A stretch of DNA of 64,000 bases from Butyricimonas paravirosa (lineage in GTDB: Bacteria > Bacteroidota > Bacteroidia > Bacteroidales > Marinifilaceae): contig NZ_CP043839.1 of NCBI RefSeq assembly GCF_032878955.1, forward strand, positions 3,658,001-3,722,000, written 5' to 3'. The notes below the pieces were generated by a model. That model ran no database searches. It was not told where the DNA came from and saw only the letters and a list, made by a program, of their open reading frames with translations. Both the position numbers and the translations under genes were made by a program. How positions within the stretch are numbered: the stretch's first letter is position 1; each line of letters opens with the position of its first letter. This document shows, one piece after another, positions 35,087 through 43,749 of the stretch.

Positions 35087-36847
35087 TCACTCAATTGAAT
35101 AGTCCATTCCCCTTTTGAGAATCATCTCTTTATCTTGTTTCTTCAACCCGACCTCGTAATAATTCACGGGTTGATCGTGGTCTCCGAGGTACATGCGTGG
35201 TCTCCGGACAAAACCGGGATTGACGAGCGAGTAAGTGGAGTCAAAATAAGGGGTCTGAATCTCGGCCATATTCAACAGGGTATGGAAGATTGAGGCGTTC
35301 GAAGAAATGGGGGCGCTACTATTGTAACGTGCAACCTCGTATTTTTCCGGTCTGGCATCAATGTAATTTTCCGAGAACCACATCAGGAATGGAATGTGTA
35401 TCTGGTAATAGGTCGGGATCGGTGAGGCGTGCAGGAATCTTTTCCGGCTGTCGTCCAGTAAATCCTCCCCGTGGTCCGGCGAGTAAATCATGGTGGCATC
35501 AGCTCCCGAGTTCTTCAATATCCCGATCAGGCTGTGCAGGAAGTAATCCGTGTACAGGACGCTGTTGTCGTAAGCGTTGATGAGCTGGTCCTTGTTTTTG
35601 TACTCGACTTCCGTGGCGTTGGCCGGTTGGAATTTGGCAAATTCTTCCGGGTAACGCTCTTTGTAGTTGAAGTGCGACCCGTAGGTGTGGAAGACAATGA
35701 ATAGGTTTTCGCTCAACGAATCCACGTATTGCTGTATCAACGGGAGCATTTCTCCGTCGAATTTATTGACCGTGATTAATCCCCCGTCCGCTTGTGGACG
35801 TACATTGACATGAATGTCTGCCTCCGCGGCAAAGTAATCCGTGAATGATCGGTTCGGTGTCTGGTTTGACAGGAATATTGTTTTAAACCCGGCCTCCTTG
35901 AAGGCAGTTACGATGCTTTTATGCGTGTAGAGGTACTCGTAGTGGCAAGCGTCGGCGGCGGACAGGATGAGTGGTACGCTTTTGTGTGTCGTGTTAGATT
36001 GTGTTAAGGCATCTTTGTATAGTACCAAGTTATCCTCGTTTTTTAATAACGGGTTGGTTTCCCGCTGGTATCCCCACAGTTCCCAGTTTTCAGCTCTTCC
36101 GGCCTCCCCGATTACCAGCACGTATATTTCCCGGCGTTGGTGAACGGAATCACGGGTGGCATGATAGACGAAATCTTTCGAGGTGACGGGATAGTTCATG
36201 CTGCGGTTCCATTTCACTCCCGCGTAATACAAGTTATACATCACGTTTGCCGGGTATATATCTGTTTTTACCTCGTAGGTGTTATCCCTGTGTTTCTCGA
36301 AAGCGACCAGTCCGGAACCAATGATAAAGAAGATGATTCCCCACGTGATCATGTGCTTGCGGAACACGGCAGTACGTTTCACTTTATGGTGTACGGCAAT
36401 AGAGGCCAGCACGATAACAGGGATATAAAGGACGCAGACAATGATAATGGAGGGCCATATATTTCCCAGCAATTCCCCGGCCTCGGAGGCGTTCGTGGTG
36501 GGTAGGTTCAGGAACATATCAACAGCGATGACTGACTCTCCGAAGAGATAGAACAAAACGAGCTGGAAGGCGTGTAAGATCAGTACCGGAATCAGTATCA
36601 ATTGCATGAGGCCCGCCCGTTTGAACAGGGAGAACACGACCATGTAAACACCAAGTGGTAGTAGGATCAAGATCGTTTTGCCCAGTCCGGAGAGAGGTTC
36701 CGTGAAAAGCAAGCAGAAATTCGGGACTAAATTCAACACGATAAAGAGCCAAAACAGTAATCTTGGCTGTTTCACGAAATTCACGATTCCTTTAGAAAGC
36801 TTCGTTAATACCGAAGTAGAATGCGCTGACGCCTTTGCCGAATCCAT
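35087..36847 (-). CDS. Phosphoethanolamine transferase (EptA/CptA-like sulfatase fold)
   Basis: An inner-membrane enzyme likely to add phosphoethanolamine to lipid A or LPS core. Five hydrophobic helices lie in residues 31-185; the periplasmic alkaline-phosphatase-like domain runs from about 238. Visible motifs are the metal-binding GEAGRAENW, the nucleophile region SNTTHKSVP (Thr286/287), and DHGEDL. The Met start at 36847 makes a 56-bp overlap with the upstream gene. A GTG at 36784, two bases after TAAAGGAATC begins, is an alternative that removes the overlap and still precedes the first helix. In other bacteria such enzymes give resistance to cationic peptides and polymyxin. Confidence 0.9.
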   Translation of the reverse strand: MDSAKASAHSTSVLTKLSKGIVNFVKQPRLLFWLFIVLNLVPNFCLLFTEPLSGLGKTILILLPLGVYMVVFSLFKRAGLMQLILIPVLILHAFQLVLFYLFGESVIAVDMFLNLPTTNASEAGELLGNIWPSIIIVCVLYIPVIVLASIAVHHKVKRTAVFRKHMITWGIIFFIIGSGLVAFEKHRDNTYEVKTDIYPANVMYNLYYAGVKWNRSMNYPVTSKDFVYHATRDSVHQRREIYVLVIGEAGRAENWELWGYQRETNPLLKNEDNLVLYKDALTQSNTTHKSVPLILSAADACHYEYLYTHKSIVTAFKEAGFKTIFLSNQTPNRSFTDYFAAEADIHVNVRPQADGGLITVNKFDGEMLPLIQQYVDSLSENLFIVFHTYGSHFNYKERYPEEFAKFQPANATEVEYKNKDQLINAYDNSVLYTDYFLHSLIGILKNSGADATMIYSPDHGEDLLDDSRKRFLHASPIPTYYQIHIPFLMWFSENYIDARPEKYEVARYNSSAPISSNASIFHTLLNMAEIQTPYFDSTYSLVNPGFVRRPRMYLGDHDQPVNYYEVGLKKQDKEMILKRGMDYSIE

Positions 36848-37964
36848 AATCTAATCTTACGTTTACTCTGTTTTTAAATTCCCAGCGATAACCTATTCCG
36901 TAGGTCGGCAGGGTTTGTTTCCACTTGAATTTGTCCATGTCGGGGAACACGTTTCCGGCTCCGCCCCATGCGACAATTCCATGGCGGTTGTATATCTTCT
37001 GGCGATACTCTACCTGAAATTGTATCAGGTCGTTGTCCCGGTATCTTCCCTCGTAGTACCCTCGCATGGCGTATGATCCTCCCATGAGGGAAACCATGCT
37101 CCAGGGAGTGTCTCCGTAATTGAATGTCCCTTGTAACTGGCTGGCGAGTATGGCACCTTTCCACATTTTCTGGTAGTATCGGAAGTCCACGCTTGTGCGT
37201 TTGAAACTATCGTCATTTCCCAGCCATCCGGGAAAGAATTGTTGTTCCAGTTGGGCGAAAAATCCTCTTGCCGGGTTCGGGATAAAGTCTCGCGAGTCAT
37301 AAGATATAACGAGTCCCGGTCCGAAAGTGTTCACGTTTTTCTTGGCCCCGTTGAGGAACGTGATGTCATCGAAATTCCTTGCCGTGACGTTGCGGAACAT
37401 GAGGTTTGCCCCGGCGTACAAATTGGGAGCGAGTTTGTATAGAAGTTCCAGTTTTACCTGTTGTTCCAATCGTTTGTACTCTGTCTTGTGATCCTCGTCT
37501 TTCCCCGCATCGTAGCCGATCCCCCAGTATTCACTGGGAAACGAGAAAAAGTACATATTAATGTTTGCCCGGAAACGGTCTTTCGGGAAAATCATGTTGC
37601 CCCGGATACCTAGCAGGTAAAAACCCGTGGTCGTGACATCCCCGTAAAGGGAAATGTTTGACGGGGAGATGGTTTTATCTTCACGGTCAATACGGAATAG
37701 TCCGGATGCGACCACGCCGAGCCCCAGTTTCGTGTCGCTCGAAAAGTGCGGTCCCCCGATGATGGAGAAGTCGAATTTCTTTTCTTCTTTCACCTTGTTC
37801 GATTGCTCGAAATAACGATAGAAACGGTGAAAGAATCCATTCTTCAACGTGTCAGTTGTATTGTTCAGCGAATCTCTTGTCACGAGTTCCCCCGCCATGA
37901 TGTCATGGAACGGGATAAACAATAAAAGGCATAACGACAATGCACATGTTATTCGTTGAATCAT
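36792..37964 (-). CDS. BamA/TamA-family surface-antigen (Omp85-like) outer-membrane barrel
   Basis: A 390-residue protein with a signal peptide (about 1-24, cut near IMAG). Nearly all the rest is barrel-like strands ending in the outer-membrane C-terminal Phe (FYFGINEAF). The FGPGLVISYDSRDFIPNPARGFF stretch, here cited as SYDSRDFIPNPARG, and the LMGGSYAMRGYYEGRYRD segment (RGYYEGRYRD) match the bacterial surface antigen (D15) domain, including the VRGF/Y loop motif. There are no POTRA domains, so it is the short barrel-only type. Function unknown; lipid or protein transport at the outer membrane is possible. It precedes the phosphoethanolamine transferase. Confidence 0.85.
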   Translation of the reverse strand: MIQRITCALSLCLLLFIPFHDIMAGELVTRDSLNNTTDTLKNGFFHRFYRYFEQSNKVKEEKKFDFSIIGGPHFSSDTKLGLGVVASGLFRIDREDKTISPSNISLYGDVTTTGFYLLGIRGNMIFPKDRFRANINMYFFSFPSEYWGIGYDAGKDEDHKTEYKRLEQQVKLELLYKLAPNLYAGANLMFRNVTARNFDDITFLNGAKKNVNTFGPGLVISYDSRDFIPNPARGFFAQLEQQFFPGWLGNDDSFKRTSVDFRYYQKMWKGAILASQLQGTFNYGDTPWSMVSLMGGSYAMRGYYEGRYRDNDLIQFQVEYRQKIYNRHGIVAWGGAGNVFPDMDKFKWKQTLPTYGIGYRWEFKNRVNVRLDYGFGKGVSAFYFGINEAF

Positions 37965-38023
37965 ATAATTAACCTGTAAAAATGTTTATAATCATTCATC
38001 TTGCGTCTTCTTGTACGCAATAT

Positions 38024-38725
38024 CTATGCCAATTGTTTGCAAGGACGAATAATCATTAACGAGAAATAGGGGAAGTCTTTACGTGTGATGTCGTTGTAAG
38101 CAGTCGTGTGTAGCTCGTCTGACGTGCCTACATTTTCGTAATAGTGGTACTCGTGGCAGGGACTTTTTTGCATGAAACGGTGTATTTCTTCCGTGCATTG
38201 CGAGAGTTTCATGATCACCACGACATGACCGTTGGAAAGAAGGGCGTCCAGTTCTTCGGCGGTGGTTGTTCCCGGTAGAACGACGAGTTTTTCTTCTTGT
38301 TTCACGATGTGAAGGCCCGAGATGGCTCCTGCCGCAATAAAAGCAGGGACACCGGCCACGGTGGTCACGGGAAGGTTCATAGAAGCGAGTTTGTCGAACA
38401 TATAATTCACGGAAGAGTAGAAACCGGAATCCCCTTCCGCCGTGATGGCAACGTTTTTACCCGTGGCGACAAGGGATGCTATTTCCGTACAAAGGGCATC
38501 ATAGGCTTGATTGGCAAACGTGCGATCCTTGGACATGGGTACGTGGAAAAGTCGTACTCGTTCCATGTTCACGGGCAGGGCTTGCAGGATGTCCCGGGAA
38601 CGGGATTTGGTCTGTGTGCCGGGACAATAGATAATGTCCGCCCCCTGTAAGGCTTTTAATGCCTTCAACGTGATCAATTCCGGTTCTCCCGGTCCCAACG
38701 ATACTCCCACGATTTTTCCTTTCAT
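38024..38725 (-). CDS. cbiL: Cobalt-precorrin-2 C20-methyltransferase
   Basis: A 233-residue SAM-dependent uroporphyrin-methylase-family enzyme that methylates C20 of cobalt-precorrin-2, the first ring methylation after cobalt insertion. Motifs: VGVSLGPGEPELITLKAL at the N-terminus, the SAM-loop AEGDSGFYSS, and VAGVPAFIAAGA. The length fits CbiL/CobI. It is separated from the main cbi operon and lies opposite to riboswitch 1, with an R2 palindrome just upstream of its start. It precedes the BamA-like and phosphoethanolamine transferase genes on the same strand with a 59-bp gap. Confidence 0.92.
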   Translation of the reverse strand: MKGKIVGVSLGPGEPELITLKALKALQGADIIYCPGTQTKSRSRDILQALPVNMERVRLFHVPMSKDRTFANQAYDALCTEIASLVATGKNVAITAEGDSGFYSSVNYMFDKLASMNLPVTTVAGVPAFIAAGAISGLHIVKQEEKLVVLPGTTTAEELDALLSNGHVVVIMKLSQCTEEIHRFMQKSPCHEYHYYENVGTSDELHTTAYNDITRKDFPYFSLMIIRPCKQLA

Positions 38726-38734
38726 GTCTAAATT

Positions 38735-38887
38735 AGTTTGTAAAGTTTATAAGGTTCATAAAGTTTATAAGATTTATGGTCCCTTGTGAGGTGCTTAGTT
38801 CACGGCAACGGAAGTTGCCGACAGGCTTCGTCCGAAGGACACCCCGTTACTTTATAAGCTTTATGAACCTTACAAACCTTATGAACT
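38735..38887. repeat. R2 nine-bp-unit palindromic element, copy 2 (inverted)
   Basis: The left arm (38735-38778) has TTTGTAAAG, TTTATAAGG and TTCATAAAG units; the right arm (38849-38886) has the complement. The centre carries GTCCGAAGGACACCCC, the reverse complement of the core of copies 1 and 3. It fills the gap between the cbiL start and riboswitch 1. Confidence 0.8.
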
Positions 38888-38942
38888 CTTTTTCTTCGTT
38901 GCAAAAGTCGCTAAAAAAGGAATAGCCTCAAAATAATATTTA

Positions 38943-38950
38943 TATATTTG
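38943..38950 (+). promoter_or_regulatory. TAnnTTTG element before riboswitch 1
   Basis: TATATTTG ends a few bases before the predicted 5' end of riboswitch 1, so the transcript would begin with the aptamer. No TTG at ideal spacing was seen. Confidence 0.5.
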
Positions 38951-38954
38951 CAGG

Positions 38955-39120
38955 CGTCTTGGTGCTTTCATGTTGGAAGAAAAGGGAATCCGGTGAAATT
39001 CCGGGGCTGTCCCCGCAGCTGTAAAGTCATTGCCCGTCCGAGAGGGCGGATCTTTTCGTTAGGCCACTGGTGATACCGGGAAGGGGAAAAGATGACAAGC
39101 CAGAAAACCTGCCAGGAGGC
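38955..39120 (+). promoter_or_regulatory. Cobalamin riboswitch 1
   Basis: Class I-type cobalamin aptamer upstream of the BtuFCD-like importer. Seen in order: GTCTTGGTGC (5' P1/P2), GGGAATCCGGTGAAATTCCGG segments, the conserved CCCCGCAGCTGTAA, GCCACTG, and the B12 box AGCCAGAAAACCTGCC (39098-39113). High B12 would be expected to repress expression. Confidence 0.95.
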
Positions 39121-39151
39121 GTGATTAATTAATACTTTCGGAGGAAAAGAA

Positions 39152-40303
39152 ATGAATGTAGTGCGTTTTTTTTATCTTTTATGCTTTTGTAGTGTTCTCT
39201 TTTGTTGCAAGTCGACTTCACGCAAACAGTCGTCGGGAGAACAGACCGTGAAAGGGAAGGTCGATACGGTTTCCCGGATTCATATTAAGTATGCTAAAGG
39301 TTTTTGGTTGGAGGAACGTGAGGGGTACGTGGTACTGAACATCAAGGACCCGCAGGAGAGTAGTCATACTCATTACCAGTACGCTTTGGTTCCGCGTGGA
39401 TCGACGGTGCAGACCCCGAAAGATTTACCGGTGGTGGCGTTGCCCGTGCGGAGTGCCATTTGCATGACCTCGTTGCAGCTCTCCAATTTCATCAAGTTGG
39501 GGGCGATGGATCGGGTGGTGGGAATCACGAGTACTCGTTTCCTGTTTAACAAGGATATGCAACGGCAGGTGGACGAGGGGCTAACCCGTCGTATCGGCAT
39601 TGAGGGAAATTTCGATAACGAGGTGATCATGAGTATTAATCCCGACCTGATGTTGATTTCCCCGTTCAAGCGCGGGGGATATGATGCCGTGAAAGATATT
39701 GGAATCCCGCTGGTGCCTCATCTCGGTTACAAGGAGATGACGCCTCTCGGTCAGGCCGAGTGGATCAAGTTTGTCGGTCTGTTACTGGGCATGGAGGATG
39801 TGGCAAACCGGGAGTTCGACCGTATCGAGCAACGTTATAATTCTTTGAAGGCGATGGTGGGGGAGGTGAAAAGGCGTCCGGTGGTATTTAGCGGGGAGTT
39901 ACGTGGGGGTGTTTGGTATGCCGTGGGAGGAAAGAGCTTTTTGGCGCAATTGTTCCATGATGCGGGGGCGGATTATTTCTTGAAGGATGATCCCCGTTCC
40001 GGTGGTGTGACGCTTGATTTCGAGACCGTGTACAATCAGGCAGAGAGTGCCGATTACTGGCGGATAGCGAATAGCTTTGCCGGGGAGTATTGTTATGATG
40101 CCCTGAAAGCGCAGGATGAGCGTTACGCGGACTTCAAGGCGTTCAAGGAGAAACACGTGGTCTATTGTAATATGCGGGAAAAACCGTTCTACGAGAGTAT
40201 GCCTGCCGAGCCCGAAGTCGTGCTGGCGGATATGATACGGGTGTTCCACCCGGAAATCCTTCCCGATCATGAACCGGTGTATTATGATATTTTAAAAAAG
40301 TGA
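39152..40303 (+). CDS. Corrinoid ABC transporter substrate-binding lipoprotein (BtuF-like)
   Basis: A 383-residue periplasmic binding protein of the BtuF/FhuD class-III fold. The signal ends in a Cys-rich lipobox region (VLFCC). The N-terminal lobe has GAMDRVVGIT, and the helix linker and C-terminal lobe include SGELRGGVWYAVGGKSFLAQLF. Family members bind B12, haem or ferric siderophores; the riboswitch immediately upstream makes a corrinoid the likely ligand. It is the first gene of the plus-strand set followed by a FecCD permease 4 bp later. Confidence 0.88.
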   Translation: MNVVRFFYLLCFCSVLFCCKSTSRKQSSGEQTVKGKVDTVSRIHIKYAKGFWLEEREGYVVLNIKDPQESSHTHYQYALVPRGSTVQTPKDLPVVALPVRSAICMTSLQLSNFIKLGAMDRVVGITSTRFLFNKDMQRQVDEGLTRRIGIEGNFDNEVIMSINPDLMLISPFKRGGYDAVKDIGIPLVPHLGYKEMTPLGQAEWIKFVGLLLGMEDVANREFDRIEQRYNSLKAMVGEVKRRPVVFSGELRGGVWYAVGGKSFLAQLFHDAGADYFLKDDPRSGGVTLDFETVYNQAESADYWRIANSFAGEYCYDALKAQDERYADFKAFKEKHVVYCNMREKPFYESMPAEPEVVLADMIRVFHPEILPDHEPVYYDILKK

Positions 40304-40307
40304 GCCG

Positions 40308-41354
40308 ATGAAGAGAGGTAAGTACACGATACTCGTTTTCGCGATCACGATTTCCATTCTCGTGTTCTTGTTGTTAAACTTGTTGCTGGGTTCAGTGGCC
40401 ATCCCGTTTCGTTCGGTTTGGAATATCTTGACGGGAGGCGAGGGGGATCCGGTGGCATGGCAGAATATTATATTGAAATCCCGTCTTCCCCAAGCGTTGA
40501 CCGCTTTGGTGGCGGGTGCGGGACTTTCGATAAGCGGTTTGCAGATGCAGACGATTTTCCGCAACCCGCTGGCGGGGCCGTCCGTGTTGGGTATCAGCTC
40601 GGGGGCAAGTCTCGGCGTGGCCTTCGTGGTGTTGCTTTCCGGTCAACTGGGTGGGGTGGCATTAAGTCGTCTCGGTTTTATCGGGGAGGTTGCCCTGTCG
40701 ATTGCGGCTATCGTGGGAGCCTTGTCGGTGATGGGGCTGATCGTGCTGGCATCCCGGAAAGTGGCGGGGAGCGTGACGTTGTTGATTATCGGGGTTATGA
40801 TCGGGTATATCGCTAACGCGGTGATCGGGGTGTTGAAGTTTTTTAGCGTGGAAGAGGATATTAAGGCTTACGTGATCTGGGGATTGGGGAGCTTTGCCCG
40901 GGTTTCGGGTAACCAGATGATGTTGTTCGTGACGATCATGGCCGTGATTATCCCGTTATCGTTTTTGCTGATCAAGCCGTTGAATTTGCTGATGTTGGGT
41001 GATGGTTATGCCCGTAATCTGGGGTTGAATATCAACCGGGCCCGGGTGTGGGTGATTACCTGTGCCGGGGTGTTGACGGCAATCGTGACGGCGTATTGCG
41101 GGCCGATTATTTTCCTTGGGTTGGCGGTACCTCACTTGTGCCGGGCAATTTTCCAGACATCCGATCACCGGGTGCTGATGCCGGCCTCGATGCTCGTCGG
41201 GGCATCGCTGGCGTTGCTCTGCAACTTGATTGCCCGCTTGCCGGGATTCGAGGGTGCGCTACCCGTGAATTCGGTGACGGCATTGGTGGGGGCGCCCGTG
41301 GTAGCGTCGGTGTTGTTTAGGAAGAGGAAAAGGCGGGATGCGGTGGAGTTTTAG
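40308..41354 (+). CDS. FecCD/BtuC-family ABC transporter permease
   Basis: A 348-residue inner-membrane permease with about ten hydrophobic segments. The BtuC signature is clear: GAGLSISGLQMQTIFRNPLA and PSVLGISSGASLG near residue 65-110. The cytosolic coupling region is GLAVPHLCRAIFQ, followed by LLCNLIARLPG. It would carry B12 or a related corrinoid across the inner membrane. The start follows the binding-protein stop by 4 bp. The next gene, its ATPase, is separated by about 210 bp that contains an R1 repeat. Confidence 0.93.
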   Translation: MKRGKYTILVFAITISILVFLLLNLLLGSVAIPFRSVWNILTGGEGDPVAWQNIILKSRLPQALTALVAGAGLSISGLQMQTIFRNPLAGPSVLGISSGASLGVAFVVLLSGQLGGVALSRLGFIGEVALSIAAIVGALSVMGLIVLASRKVAGSVTLLIIGVMIGYIANAVIGVLKFFSVEEDIKAYVIWGLGSFARVSGNQMMLFVTIMAVIIPLSFLLIKPLNLLMLGDGYARNLGLNINRARVWVITCAGVLTAIVTAYCGPIIFLGLAVPHLCRAIFQTSDHRVLMPASMLVGASLALLCNLIARLPGFEGALPVNSVTALVGAPVVASVLFRKRKRRDAVEF

Positions 41355-41396
41355 GGATTCAGTGATTTCGTGATTTTGATCTTAGCGTGAAAAAAG

Positions 41397-41528
41397 AACT
41401 CCCTCCCCCTTCGGGTACTCCCTCTATAAACAGAGGGAGAGTTGGATTATCCTTTCCCGAAGATAAAGAGTAATTAAGCTCCTCCTCTGTTTATAGAGGA
41501 GGTGGCAGCAGCGCTGACGGAGGAGTTT
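41397..41528 (+). repeat. R1 double-hairpin intergenic repeat, copy B
   Basis: Same element as copy A, read on the plus strand, between the permease and ATPase genes. It contains CTCCCTCTATAAACAGAGGG and CTCCTCTGTTTATAGAGGAG and ends in GACGGAGGAGTTT. The internal spacer differs from the other copies while both hairpins are kept. Confidence 0.85.
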
Positions 41529-41563
41529 AATTCACAATTAATACGTTTTCAGTTATAATAAGT

Positions 41564-42574
41564 ATGAAACAGGCAACCATTCAATTAAGGAATCTGGCGA
41601 TCGGGTACAAGGGAAAGAACGACACGAAGGTGGTGGCGAGCGATATTTGCACGGCGATTAATGGCGGGGAGCTAACCTGTTTGTTAGGGGCGAACGGGGT
41701 GGGAAAATCCACTTTATTGCGCACGTTATCCGCTTTTCAGCCCAAGTTGGAAGGGGAGATTGACATTATGAATCGGGAAATTGGCACGTATTCAGACAAA
41801 GAGTTGTCCCGTACGATTGGTGTGGTTCTGACGGAAAAATGCGATGTCCGGAACATGACGGCCCGGGAATTAATCGAGATGGGGCGCAGTCCCTACACGG
41901 GTTTCTGGGGTACGTTGCACGGGGAGGATCGGGAGATTGTCGAACGATCAATCGCTCTCGTGAAGATCGAAAATCTGGCGGATCGTATGGTTCACACGTT
42001 AAGTGATGGCGAACGACAAAAAGTGATGATCGCCAAAGCGTTGGCACAGCAAACGCCCGTGATTTTCCTTGACGAGCCGACGGCATTCCTTGATTTTCCA
42101 AGTAAGGTGGAAATCATGCAGTTACTTCACCAGTTGACCCGGGAGACCGGAAAGACAATATTCCTTTCGACCCATGATTTGGAATTAGCCTTGCAGATTG
42201 CCGATAAGATCTGGCTCATGGATCGCCAGCATGGCATCACGATCGGCACGCCGGAGGATTTGGCTCTCGAAGGACATTTGAGCGGTTTCTTCGCTCGCAA
42301 AGGAATTGTTTTCGACATGGAAACCGGGTTGTTCCGCGTGGAAAATCAGTATTCATCCCAGGTACGGCTGGTGGGACACGGACATAAATACGCTATGGTG
42401 CGTAAGGCGTTACAGCGTAACGGTATCTTGGCTAACCGGAACGTGGAATCGAGCGTGTGGGTAGAAACGGGAGATTTAACAACTTCCGGTTTCCGGATCT
42501 GCCGGGAAGGGGAAAACGTGATTGAAGTGGGGACAATCGAGGAACTACTGGAACAATTGAAAATGGAGAATTGA
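41564..42574 (+). CDS. ABC transporter ATP-binding protein (BtuD-like) with C-terminal extension
   Basis: A 336-residue ATPase that would power the BtuC-like permease. Walker A is GANGVGKST, the signature is LSDGERQK (Asp in place of the usual second Gly), Walker B is VIFLDEPTA, and the H-loop is STHD. The ABC domain ends near residue 255. About 80 more residues follow (SQVRLVGHGHKYAMVRKALQ), resembling the small regulatory-like domain seen in some Bacteroidota FecE homologues. The last residues QLKMEN and the stop are supplied by an AATTGAAAATGG repeat. Confidence 0.9.
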   Translation: MKQATIQLRNLAIGYKGKNDTKVVASDICTAINGGELTCLLGANGVGKSTLLRTLSAFQPKLEGEIDIMNREIGTYSDKELSRTIGVVLTEKCDVRNMTARELIEMGRSPYTGFWGTLHGEDREIVERSIALVKIENLADRMVHTLSDGERQKVMIAKALAQQTPVIFLDEPTAFLDFPSKVEIMQLLHQLTRETGKTIFLSTHDLELALQIADKIWLMDRQHGITIGTPEDLALEGHLSGFFARKGIVFDMETGLFRVENQYSSQVRLVGHGHKYAMVRKALQRNGILANRNVESSVWVETGDLTTSGFRICREGENVIEVGTIEELLEQLKMEN

Positions 42575-42690
42575 AAATTGAAAATGAAAAAGACTACCCC
42601 CTTGGAAGATAAAAGTTAAAAGATAAAAACTAAAAGATAAAAGTTGAAGAAACCTGTAACTTGCTAACCTGTAACTTGCCGAAGGCAAAA
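42556..42690 (+). repeat. R3 composite A/T-rich repeat, forward copy
   Basis: Module order: AATTGAAAATGGAGAATTG tandem, then GACTACCCCCTTGG, then AAAAGATAAAAACTAAAAG tandem, then CCTGTAACTTGC tandem, ending GCCGAAGGC. A near-identical inverted copy lies at 45708-45832. The pair flanks the two hypothetical genes and cbiJD. Confidence 0.85.
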
Positions 42691-42869
42691 AAATAAGGCA
42701 GATCCTTATTCAGATCCGCCTTATTTCTTTTGCGGTTATACACTTTCTTGGATTTGTGTACCCGGTTGATGTTCACCGGGTGGAGATGTTCTCGGATCTC
42801 CTCGTCCCGCCGGGCTTTTCTCATGGCTTTGAGGTAGTCGGCCCGGGTAATTTTAAACTTGCTTTTCAT
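42630..42869 (-). CDS. Small basic hypothetical protein
   Basis: A 79-residue protein; no known domain. The first 60 residues are strongly basic with KITRADYLKAMRKARRDEEI and VHKSKKVYNRKR, a pattern I associate with small conserved Bacteroidota proteins. The tail after about residue 56 (AFGKLQVSKLQVSSTFIF) is encoded by the CCTGTAACTTGC tandem repeat, so the original stop may have been lost. It lies between the B12 importer genes and the cbi genes, opposite in strand to the former. No link to B12 is visible. Confidence 0.6.
   Translation of the reverse strand: MKSKFKITRADYLKAMRKARRDEEIREHLHPVNINRVHKSKKVYNRKRNKADLNKDLPYFFAFGKLQVSKLQVSSTFIF
42687..42728. terminator. Hairpin with T-runs on both sides
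   Basis: AAATAAGGCAGATCC pairs with GGATCTG-like ATCCGCCTTATTT across TTATTCA. It could end transcription of the plus-strand ATPase gene. It lies inside the 3' coding end of the small minus-strand gene. Confidence 0.6.
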
Positions 42870-42938
42870 ACTTCAATTGTTTTAACGTGTTTCCAGTCAC
42901 GTGTTTTCCAAGTACAAAGATAGCATTTTTTTTCGGGA

Positions 42939-43619
42939 TTATTCTGTGTCGGGAAGTGTGATCGCTTTATCCTCGGAAAAGGCTGTGTTATCTGCGCGTG
43001 CAAAGAATGGGTGGATGCATACTTCACCGTCGTCATCGCGAAGGGTGATTTCGCATTTCCCGTCTCTACGGGTAGCCCCGGTTTCTTTTTCGAGCGTGAA
43101 AGTGTTGCGGTAATCCGCGTAGAATATACCTACCATCATGCGGTCTGTCGGGGCAGCGGAGGGTTCGTCCCGCAAATCGTCCCACGTGATGGTGACAAGC
43201 GTGCCGTCCCGTGTTGCTCGTAGGTTGAGGGGGAGGGCGAGGGGGCCAAGACTGACTTGAAAACCTTCCATGTCAAGGATTTTCCCCTTTTCGTCTAGGT
43301 ATTTATAGTTGGTTGATTGTATCAGGTTATCATCGGTCATCCCTCGTTGGGCCGCGGCAATCTTCCAGACGGGTAGATCCCCGAATCTCTTGCGAATGAA
43401 GGCGAACATATAGCGAGCAAAGGTGAATTTGGTGTTATTTTTCCTTTGTTTCGGTGTTCGATCAGGGATAATGTTGCCGTTCTCGTCTTTTCTTATCTTT
43501 TTCTTGAGAGTAATGCGCTTACTCGGGCAGGCTTGTAACTTGCCAAGCCTGTAATAATAGGTGATGCCTCCCACTCGGAAGCGTTTTTTCGGGGTTAACG
43601 AGGTGCCTTCTACTTGCAT
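42939..43619 (-). CDS. Hypothetical protein (DUF6266-like pattern, tentative)
   Basis: A 226-residue soluble-looking protein without a signal peptide. The N-terminal half is rich in Lys/Arg (RITLKKKIRKDENG, TPKQRKNNTKF) and includes a helix ARYMFAFIRKRFGDLPVWKIA. The C-terminal half looks like a beta-sandwich (LNLRATRDGTLVTITWDD, then GKCEITLRDDDGEVCIHPFF). The pattern recalls DUF6266-type Bacteroidota proteins, but I am not certain. It is flanked by a 9-bp-arm palindrome on its upstream side and an R3 repeat pair farther out. Confidence 0.6.
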   Translation of the reverse strand: MQVEGTSLTPKKRFRVGGITYYYRLGKLQACPSKRITLKKKIRKDENGNIIPDRTPKQRKNNTKFTFARYMFAFIRKRFGDLPVWKIAAAQRGMTDDNLIQSTNYKYLDEKGKILDMEGFQVSLGPLALPLNLRATRDGTLVTITWDDLRDEPSAAPTDRMMVGIFYADYRNTFTLEKETGATRRDGKCEITLRDDDGEVCIHPFFARADNTAFSEDKAITLPDTE

Positions 43620-43730
43620 GATGATGTTTTTAGTGTTTTCGTGCGTGATTCGGAGATTCTTAAACTATTCACTTACTTCCCTCCGGTCCTTCGCTAATGT
43701 AAAAATAATCATTTAATTTAATATAAACAA

Positions 43731-43749
43731 TACTTATACTGTATAAGTA
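43731..43749. promoter_or_regulatory. Perfect 9-bp-arm palindrome upstream of the 226-residue gene
   Basis: TACTTATAC, one base, then GTATAAGTA. Its size and position about 110 bp before the gene at 43619 suit a dimeric regulator's operator. A short tandem CAGTAGAAGAG repeat follows at about 43759-43785. Confidence 0.4.
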
